64,000 nucleotides of DNA, taken from the NCBI GenBank assembly GCA_022641835.1, contig CP048717.1, forward strand, positions 1,302,001-1,366,000. Reading direction: 5' to 3'. Within the stretch, counting starts at the first letter, position 1. Each line of letters starts with the position of its first letter. The notes under the pieces were generated by a model that did no database searches, was not told the DNA's origin, and saw only the letters and a program-made list of their open reading frames with translations. Origin of the DNA: Petasospora fabianii. Taxonomy: Eukaryota > Ascomycota > Saccharomycetes > Phaffomycetales > Wickerhamomycetaceae. Of the stretch, positions 57,541 through 64,000 are shown piece after piece. The translations under genes and the position numbers were made by a program.

Positions 57541-60045
57541 TCACTTCTTGGACTTCATCTGAACAAACCTTAGGGAGTGTGGTGAAGCATCCAATGGTCT
57601 CATCCGTCCATGTCTCTCAGCATATAGTCCACATGCATTACACAACTTCTCTCCCTCTGCTCCGTTTCTCCATTGACTCGACTGACTCGTACCACAATGA
57701 GCACAGAGACGTGGTTGACGAGGTAAGGAAAGCACTTGCTCATAGGGGCTTGATGTATGTGTTGTACTTGTTGAGGTTATATTGTGCAATTCGTTGCGTT
57801 GGTTATCCATCAGAAGAACGTCATGGATATCTGAAAGGGAACCTGAAGATCTTGTTCGATGTCTTTTAGAGAGCATGATGGGGGATGAAATAGAACGTGT
57901 TGGGGACGAATGTCGCTTTGGGTGTGTTGTTGGTGATGATTTCGTTTGCTGTGTCGATGTCCTTCTGGTCCTAATACCTGTAGTAGGTCCATTATTGTCC
58001 TTAGGTGAAGATTGTGGACGATTCTCATTGTGATCATCATCAAAATCTGACTCCTCCATATCAAGTGCAACACTCGACAATGCATCCAATTGTGTCGTAG
58101 ATCCAGGTCTTGGAGATGCAGTAACTCCAATAGGAGAAGACTCAACATCAACACTAGCACCATACTCCGGAGACAATGATGAAGCATTCCTCGTGACATC
58201 CGTATCTAAAGCAATTCCATTTGATGCTGGAGGAATCTTCAAGCCTCTAACATGTGCCAAAAAACTAGACAACCCGGCATCAACCATCTCTTGTATACCT
58301 TCCTTAGCACGAATATGTTTACCCAAATGTTGATTTCTGTTGTCCTTACGTGTAAATGCACGATTACAACCATTGACAGGACATGTGTAAAACTTGGAAG
58401 CTGAATGCTTTGAATGGAAATGCCTCTTTAAATGCTCTGACCTTTTGAAATCCATACCGCATTTAGGGTATTGACAAACATATGGACGATCTGGATTAGA
58501 AAGTTTCTTAAGCTTTTGTGATTTGACATTAACTTCGGCACCTGTTGTTGAGCTTCTCTTCATTGGGATACCATGCTTATTATCAACAGCATCCGTCTTT
58601 TGACCATGGGCTTTCTTCTTATGATCCGCTAGTTGACTTCTCTTTGCAAATATTTCACCACAACCATTACACGTGAAAGTTGGCTCAATCATAGTATGTG
58701 GCTCTTGATCTTGTTCTTCCTGGTTTTTCTTTTGTCTCCATTCAGCCATGTACTCTTCAATTGCACTATCACCTCTTAAAAACACCTTAATTCGATCACC
58801 AGTGGCAATCCCAGCTTCCATTGCAGTTTGATCCTTATTCAACAAGTCACCATTATGGACAAAGATATATCGTCTCAGTGATATGATTCCATCAGAACGT
58901 TGATCTAAGTACTTGTGGAATGCATCTTCAAGTTTCTCATCCGGTTCAATACTGTATGAGATTGGCTTGTTTGTGTATCCATTCTGATGTTTCTGGAAGT
59001 GTACGATGATATCGCTGTTGTTGGGTGATTCTTCTTTGATAATGGGATTTGAGATTCTGGGATTTATTGGGATACCCTGTGGAACACTGTGGGAGTTATT
59101 GGAATGCTCTGTAGTGGTGAGGTCCCCCATTGTGATTGGGTCTGATGTGGAGTTTAATGATTTCATCTGTACAGGTGGTGAAGACGGGATCATATGTTGG
59201 CTTGAGTATTGATTGATAAATTTGGTCTGTGGGGTGAAAAGACCTGTACCTTCCGTGATCTGTGTTGAGGGTGATGAATGTTGATGTCCTGTAGATGGTA
59301 TTGGAACGATAGGTGTAGTTATGGATGATCGAGGGGTATTGAAAGATGCGAACGAAGGCTGCTGCTCCAGTACAGATCTGTTGAGAATGGGACTAAGCTT
59401 TGTTGGAGCCTGTAGGTGTAAATTAGATGAATCTCGTGAAATACTTGCAAGTTCCATGAGTCCTGAGATGACTTGATGTTGTGCCATGTGTGCCTCCAAT
59501 TCAACTTCTAAAGTGAAAACTAGAGGACACTTGGGATCAGGACAGTAGAAAAGACCCTGTGTGTTATAATGGACATTCATATGCCTAAGTAATTCATCAG
59601 AATTCTCCTTAAAGACTAAACCGCAACCCCGATGATTACACTTAAAGAGTCCCCTGGAGGGGGACGAAGTACCAATAAGCTGTGCAAGTGTCGGAACGTA
59701 ATCACCAGCCTGATTAACACGTATGACGTCCCCTTGTTCCATATTGAGAGATGTGGGACTCCTCAGCGGTTGGATCGGTGAATCAAGGAGTGAAAATTGT
59801 AATCCATGAAGACTTGCCGGGAGTCCCATATAACCTGCGTAGAATTGGAAGGCACGACCAATGGGTTGTCTATGTGTCATCTGCAAAAGAACACGATGCT
59901 CAGGTCCAGCCAGTGATCCAAAAAGCAGCTCAAGTTGAATAATAAGCACATCACACGCTGGTGGTTCCGTGACAGGCGACTGCTGCTTATCTCTTGTGCA
60001 ACTATCCCTATAGTAAGGGGTTGGTCCAGAGATATGGCTGTCCAT
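57541..60045 (-). CDS. Putative transcription factor with two SUMO-like domains, five C2H2 fingers and a GATA finger
   Basis: An 834-residue protein I cannot match to a named gene. Order: SUMO/Rad60-SLD-like domain 1 at about 31-112 (GRAFQFYAGYMGLPASLHGL, then SLNMEQGDVIRV); C2H2 fingers C136-C141-H155-H159 and C168-C173-H186-H190; a Ser/Pro linker with an IIKEES SUMO-acceptor-like site at about 335; SUMO-like domain 2 at about 345-425 (ISYSIEPDEKLEDAFHKYLD, then GIATGDRIKVF); fingers C459-C462-H475-H480, C524-C529-H542-H547 and C555-C560-H573-H577; and a GATA finger C781-C784-X17-C802-C805 (WRNG, LCNACGLY). Neither SUMO-like domain ends in Gly-Gly, so they are built-in modules, not conjugated modifiers. 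The ATG at 60045 is the first in frame. Likely nuclear; targets unknown. Confidence 0.8.
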   Translation of the reverse strand: MDSHISGPTPYYRDSCTRDKQQSPVTEPPACDVLIIQLELLFGSLAGPEHRVLLQMTHRQPIGRAFQFYAGYMGLPASLHGLQFSLLDSPIQPLRSPTSLNMEQGDVIRVNQAGDYVPTLAQLIGTSSPSRGLFKCNHRGCGLVFKENSDELLRHMNVHYNTQGLFYCPDPKCPLVFTLEVELEAHMAQHQVISGLMELASISRDSSNLHLQAPTKLSPILNRSVLEQQPSFASFNTPRSSITTPIVPIPSTGHQHSSPSTQITEGTGLFTPQTKFINQYSSQHMIPSSPPVQMKSLNSTSDPITMGDLTTTEHSNNSHSVPQGIPINPRISNPIIKEESPNNSDIIVHFQKHQNGYTNKPISYSIEPDEKLEDAFHKYLDQRSDGIISLRRYIFVHNGDLLNKDQTAMEAGIATGDRIKVFLRGDSAIEEYMAEWRQKKNQEEQDQEPHTMIEPTFTCNGCGEIFAKRSQLADHKKKAHGQKTDAVDNKHGIPMKRSSTTGAEVNVKSQKLKKLSNPDRPYVCQYPKCGMDFKRSEHLKRHFHSKHSASKFYTCPVNGCNRAFTRKDNRNQHLGKHIRAKEGIQEMVDAGLSSFLAHVRGLKIPPASNGIALDTDVTRNASSLSPEYGASVDVESSPIGVTASPRPGSTTQLDALSSVALDMEESDFDDDHNENRPQSSPKDNNGPTTGIRTRRTSTQQTKSSPTTHPKRHSSPTRSISSPIMLSKRHRTRSSGSLSDIHDVLLMDNQRNELHNITSTSTTHTSSPYEQVLSLPRQPRLCAHCGTSQSSQWRNGAEGEKLCNACGLYAERHGRMRPLDASPHSLRFVQMKSKK

Positions 60046-60659
60046 GACGAATAGAATATGGGGTCGTGGGGGTCCAGTGATCCGGATACCACTCAGCTCT
60101 TCCCTTTGCAAGATCACAGTGTCTGTCTGTTACTGCTCTCGTTTATCTCTAAAGATCTCAGATCTGCTATGTGTTTTAAGGGGCCGATTCAACTCGCCTC
60201 CTCAAGAGACACCGCGCAGTTGCGGGGGATCTCGGAGCTTACGGGAATCGTTATCGGCAAGTCATTTAGGTTTAATAATGGATTATACATAAGTTTTAGT
60301 TGACATCTATGTTATTCTGTGCTCTATATTTCATTTAATGTACTAAGATAAGTCACTTGCACTACTCCAAAGGACTCATTTGCGTATCTGATCCCCTAAC
60401 GCGCTAAAGCAGGATGTTGGCCCTACCAATCCCCTTGATATGCACACGACGCATCCATGCGTAGACTTCCTAATGAAGTAGTCTTATCTAAATATAGACT
60501 ATATATTGAATAGACCCCTCGCGAACGACTATCTTTGGATCTATGAGCCATAAACAATATCTCTATCTCTATCACTATCAATATATCTATATCGCTCTCT
60601 ATCACTCTGTATCATCTGTCTGAGTGACAATTGAATCGTTCTTAGGAACACCATGTCAG
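60046..60659. promoter_or_regulatory. Divergent promoter between the SUMO-like/zinc-finger factor and the second F-box-like gene
   Basis: A 614-bp divergent gap. CTATCTCTATCACTATCAATA-type pyrimidine repeats occupy about 60560-60615 just before the plus-strand gene. A CGCGCAGTTGCGGGGG patch lies near 60210. No gene is visible. Confidence 0.5.
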
Positions 60660-62399
60660 ATGACCACCATATTCTGCAATCTACCGAACGAAATATGGCT
60701 CTCTATCATTGATAAGCTCTGGCCAGAGGACATCCATAACCTCTGTATCGCATCTTATATCCTCAAGGATCGGCTAAAGAGTCTCGTTGGACTCTTTAGT
60801 GATGTTGATCTATCGATTGATTCCGAATTTAACCATATTGAAACGAAATTTATCATACCACTGGACCATAAGATCCCCTCAGAGATCATATCTAAGGCGA
60901 AGAAGCTACCATATCTCATTGTCGAGTTGCACTATAAAGATAACCGCACTGAGCTATCTAAAGCATTGAGAAGCTTTTCTAATGTACACATATCGATCCG
61001 TGATGTGCCCCATGTGTTTCACTCCTCACGTATCAATGATATGATTGATATCACGATGCCCAACACAAGTCAATCATGGGATGATATCTATGATGAGCAG
61101 TATAATGAGGAATGGGATCGATTTCATGTGAAATCCATTACATTTAAAGATGTCACATCTATAATACTGGACTCTGATCCCGTAGCGAGACTTCCACTAT
61201 TGAGATTCCCCCATGCAATCTCGATTCAATCCAAGGATGATTTTAGAGATCATGGGGCAATGAAATTGGAACTAAGTTCATTGAAGACGATTCGTGTCTC
61301 CGGGACAATGTGGAGTATAAAGAGAATTGTAAACTTTGACACTGTTCCTGCTACTCAAGTCATTGTGAAACATATCCAAGATGTTACTGCATGGCATAAT
61401 CTGACATGGCCAAAAGTGGAAGTCATTACTTGGGATTCATCTTTAAGTCAATTGCACAATGCTACGTTGTTAACAGTACATATGACGAATGCTAGATTTG
61501 AACGATTGAAAGAGTTAAGACTTCATGATATCGGTATAATCCAAGGTCTCTATTCCCCATTGTTGGAGACACTCTGTGCTGATAATTTTGATTCAAATCA
61601 TGATATTGATATCGAGAGACTTTATACCCCAAACTTGAAACATATCGAGCTTAGTGGAACCTGTTTGAAACGTTTTATGCCTCAAAAAGAGTTGAACAAA
61701 GTCCAAAGTGCAGTGCTTCGTTTTTCCCATGTTGAGTTTGGTGAATCAAAGGTCAATTTATCCTTCTTAAGCAACGTTGAAGAACTTGACATTGGACATT
61801 GTACAAACTTTCTCAAACTTGCAACAAAGATCAAGACACTCAGATGTCTTGATCCATTGGGCAGCAGACCTTCAGCTCCAGAGGGTTACTACAACTTACC
61901 ACATCTGACCAGTCTTTCGTTGAATTGCAGTAGAGGAAAGCTCATCGTGCCATCAAGAGAGTTGATTTCACTACAAACATTGAGACTACATCACATCCAG
62001 AGTGACCTCAACTTGATAAGTGACTCAATATCTACAATGTTCCCAAACATTATCAATCTTGAACTACATACCACGATACCTCAACCATTACGTGGATTGA
62101 AACACTATAAGATTGAGTCATTGGAAGTAACGTCCTCTTCTAAGGGACCATTAGAGATCATTGAGTTTGAACTACCTAGACTCAAATCATTTATCGCTAG
62201 TGTTGTTGATGAGCCTTATAAACCTTTGAGACCATCAAGGAATCAAAGTCCAAGTGTTGTATGTTTAGGATCGAACAAGATTGAAAAGTTTCAAGTTAAT
62301 GGGTTTAACCCAATAACTGGAGAAGAGTTTGATGAGAGTACACGAAGAGTCAAGCGTGTACGTCGTGCTGAATTGGTCACGATTGGACCATCGAGGTGA
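60660..62399 (+). CDS. F-box-like leucine-rich protein, function unknown
   Basis: A 579-residue protein from the first in-frame ATG at 60660 (the frame is open earlier but only from a GTG). Residues 5-45 (CNLPNEIWLSIIDKLWPEDI) resemble an F-box. The rest is a series of short strands with Leu/Ile spacing (NVEELDIGHCTNFLKLATKI, LTSLSLNCSRGKLIVPS, IINLELHTTIPQPLRGLKHY) like irregular leucine-rich repeats. The layout and size match the gene at 38345-39925, but this protein lacks the acidic insert. A substrate-binding F-box protein of an SCF ubiquitin ligase is the best guess; no orthologue is known to me. Confidence 0.7.
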   Translation: MTTIFCNLPNEIWLSIIDKLWPEDIHNLCIASYILKDRLKSLVGLFSDVDLSIDSEFNHIETKFIIPLDHKIPSEIISKAKKLPYLIVELHYKDNRTELSKALRSFSNVHISIRDVPHVFHSSRINDMIDITMPNTSQSWDDIYDEQYNEEWDRFHVKSITFKDVTSIILDSDPVARLPLLRFPHAISIQSKDDFRDHGAMKLELSSLKTIRVSGTMWSIKRIVNFDTVPATQVIVKHIQDVTAWHNLTWPKVEVITWDSSLSQLHNATLLTVHMTNARFERLKELRLHDIGIIQGLYSPLLETLCADNFDSNHDIDIERLYTPNLKHIELSGTCLKRFMPQKELNKVQSAVLRFSHVEFGESKVNLSFLSNVEELDIGHCTNFLKLATKIKTLRCLDPLGSRPSAPEGYYNLPHLTSLSLNCSRGKLIVPSRELISLQTLRLHHIQSDLNLISDSISTMFPNIINLELHTTIPQPLRGLKHYKIESLEVTSSSKGPLEIIEFELPRLKSFIASVVDEPYKPLRPSRNQSPSVVCLGSNKIEKFQVNGFNPITGEEFDESTRRVKRVRRAELVTIGPSR

Positions 62400-62559
62400 T
62401 CAATCTACATATATACAGCAAGTCATGAGACATCAAATAGAAGTAATACAAGAAGAGACAGAGAAATAGACAGAGAAATAGAGAGGAAAACAGACTTAAT
62501 TAGACAGGCAAAAGACGTAACACATAGGCAAAAGGGTTGAAGGTGGTACATTAGGTACA

Positions 62560-63447
62560 TTAGTACCTGTTTTCATACGGCATGTCGGCATAACCAGGGT
62601 ATTCAGTAGGATCATATCCTCGTTGTGGGGGGTTATTTGTCACTTGTTGAGCTGAGTTTGGGCCTGGTACAGAGTTAGAGGCAGAAGGAGGTTGTTGTTG
62701 TGTTGGCTGTTGTGTTGACTGTTGAGTCGACTGAGGAACTTGCTGGGCAGCTCGCTGAGCAGCTGATGGTTGTGTTGCTATAGACGAAGAAGATGAAGAT
62801 GATGGAGGTTGTGGTTGTCCACTTGATGTGAACCCCATCGAGTTCTGTCTCTCTGAAGTTGAATGTCTCTTGGGTCTATCATCATCACGAGGCACAATAT
62901 CAATGAGGAAGTCAAACATATCAGACTTCTGTAAGGCAGCAGCTATATCACTACGTTGGAGTGTTCTGCGTTTGTTCTCCTCAGCATGGATCCAAGCACG
63001 CATTGTAAGCTCTGTGATGAAGATATCACAACCTTTAGCAAAGAGAATTGGAGCTTCTGCTGAGATCATCCGCACTTCTTCATCTGTCTTCATCACTTTC
63101 TTAATACGTGCAAGCGGAAGTTGATGGTTCTTGAAATCATGATCTTCATGTTCAATAGCATTAATAGTCTCTTGCCAATAAGCCATCATCATGTTACGAT
63201 AATGACCCATGAGTCCAGCACCAACGTTGGCAAACACAGAGTCACCCATCATATCATCACCTTGTTCGACATCGTGCTCGACCTGAACCTGTGGATCATT
63301 CTGTTGTTGTCCTTGTTCTTGTTGCTGTTGCTGCTGCTGTTGTTCCCTTTGCTGTTGTTGTTGTTCCTGTTGTTGTTGGTCTTCGGGGAGTTGGTTATGA
63401 AGCATCATCTGCTCCTCGTTAAGGTAAGTCTCGTATTGATCCTCCAT
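62560..63447 (-). CDS. HAP5: CCAAT-binding factor subunit Hap5 (NF-YC)
   Basis: A 295-residue protein. A Gln-rich stretch (24-50) precedes the conserved region [20 protein letters not shown], which matches the fungal Hap4-recruiting segment. The histone-fold domain follows (about 108-185: [56 protein letters not shown]). The C-terminus is Gln/Pro/Ser-rich. Hap5 pairs with Hap3 and then Hap2 to bind CCAAT and, with Hap4, activates respiratory genes. The adjacent divergent SNX3 is the same neighbour as in S. cerevisiae (YOR357C-YOR358W). Confidence 0.96.
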   Translation of the reverse strand: MEDQYETYLNEEQMMLHNQLPEDQQQQEQQQQQREQQQQQQQQEQGQQQNDPQVQVEHDVEQGDDMMGDSVFANVGAGLMGHYRNMMMAYWQETINAIEHEDHDFKNHQLPLARIKKVMKTDEEVRMISAEAPILFAKGCDIFITELTMRAWIHAEENKRRTLQRSDIAAALQKSDMFDFLIDIVPRDDDRPKRHSTSERQNSMGFTSSGQPQPPSSSSSSSIATQPSAAQRAAQQVPQSTQQSTQQPTQQQPPSASNSVPGPNSAQQVTNNPPQRGYDPTEYPGYADMPYENRY

Positions 63448-63684
63448 TTTCGCTTGTTTTTTCGAGCAATAAAGAAGTCTGTAACTATTCTAGAGTATCC
63501 AAGTTACCTCTAAGAATGTAAGAGTACAAGATAAGAGTTATGAAGGTGTAAATCCAAGGAGAATGCTGTTTTATGTTGTTTGTTCCTGCGTTTGTCGACG
63601 ACGTTTTGTTTCGCGGGTGTTTCGAAATGACTATTAATGAATGACCTTACTCACTTATATACTACTCTCTATAGACCAAACAAC

Positions 63685-64000
63685 ATGGCTCATAGATTTA
63701 GATCATTTGATACAGAGGCACAGGAGGCCTTGAGTCCAGCTACATCACATCAACATCAGCATCAGTCGCAACAGTCGTCAAAGGACGCTTCGGCAAAGAA
63801 GACTTTTAAAGAACAGACATTTGATGAACTCTATGGAGAACCAGAGAACTTCTTAGAGATTGAAGTGGTTAACCCAAGGACTCATGATTATGGAAGAAAC
63901 ATGTATACAGACTATGAGATTGTTTGCAGGACCAATATCCCTGCTTTTCGTCTAAAACAGAGTTCTGTGAGAAGACGTTATTCAGACTTTGAATCCTTCC
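63685..64000 (+). CDS. SNX3: Sorting nexin Snx3 (Grd19), cut by the window edge
   Basis: The first 105 codons only; the gene runs off the right end. [16 protein letters not shown] is followed by a His/Gln linker and then the PX domain: [36 protein letters not shown] and [13 protein letters not shown], near the yeast sequence ([41 protein letters not shown]). The RRRYSDF motif holds the PI3P-binding arginine. Snx3 recycles cargo such as Kex2 and Fet3-Ftr1 from endosomes to the Golgi with retromer. The gene is partial here only because of the window. Confidence 0.93.
   Translation, partial: MAHRFRSFDTEAQEALSPATSHQHQHQSQQSSKDASAKKTFKEQTFDELYGEPENFLEIEVVNPRTHDYGRNMYTDYEIVCRTNIPAFRLKQSSVRRRYSDFESF

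Noticed and set aside
1-64000. LTR elements, DNA transposons, LINEs, CRISPR arrays, virus-derived genes and tRNA/5S genes
   Set aside because: Read through by eye on both strands; no transposase, reverse transcriptase, terminal repeats, regular spacer arrays or convincing tRNA boxes were found. Weak or short copies could be missed without a search.

Overview
The window is a gene-dense piece of a budding-yeast (Saccharomycotina) nuclear chromosome. Proteins align closely by eye with Saccharomyces cerevisiae families. Introns are few and short, and carry a perfect TACTAAC branch site. Intergenic gaps are mostly 150-600 bp. A complex I accessory subunit (NDUFA2/B8 type) is encoded, so the species is not a Saccharomycetaceae yeast that has lost complex I. 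CTG codons sit at leucine positions that are invariant in Mrs2, so the standard code is used and the CUG-Ser and CUG-Ala clades are unlikely. A Phaffomycetales- or Pichiales-grade yeast is a reasonable guess, not a proof.

Layout from left to right: a WSC-domain cell-wall sensor; CHL4 (kinetochore); VPS16 (HOPS/CORVET); a cortical Ser-rich protein with a split 5' end (EPO1-like, tentative); a YGR067C-type C2H2 factor; an unrecognised coiled-coil protein behind an RFX-type X-box; RNY1 (RNase T2); IVY1; MRPL11; a 1.9-kb gene-poor gap; PTP2-like phosphatase; NOC2; COX20; a DODA-type extradiol dioxygenase; a HER1/GIP3-like protein; MRS2; MIP1; VMA4 (two introns); VTS1; an F-box-like protein; PCF11 (one intron); NDUFA2 (one intron); SEC63; RIT1; YHB1; a 3.2-kb gene desert; YND1; MCP1; MCA1; TFS1; a large multi-zinc-finger factor with two SUMO-like domains; a second F-box-like protein; HAP5; and the start of SNX3 at the right edge.

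Several neighbourhoods match my memory of S. cerevisiae gene order: MRS2-MIP1-VMA4 (YOR330-334), PTP2-NOC2 (YOR206-208), HAP5-SNX3 with VTS1 in the same window (YOR357-359), and PCF11, IVY1 and COX20 (YDR228-231). The window is therefore mostly an ancestral, conserved linkage group. There is no sign of a mobile element, CRISPR array or virus-derived element.

Two things stand out. First, the 3.2-kb desert between YHB1 and YND1 (48205-51422) is packed with perfect dyads. Its GC-rich core (about 49.6-50.3 kb) has a nested long-range stem. It is followed by three diverged tandem units of about 175-190 bp. Each unit repeats the same plan of three inner hairpins, and the outer stem and hairpin 3 show compensatory base changes between units. 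This pattern is expected of a structured non-coding RNA or a selected DNA structure, not of junk. Second, the gene at 57541-60045 joins two SUMO-like (Rad60-SLD-like) domains, five C2H2 fingers and one GATA finger in a single protein, an architecture I do not know from any described yeast regulator.
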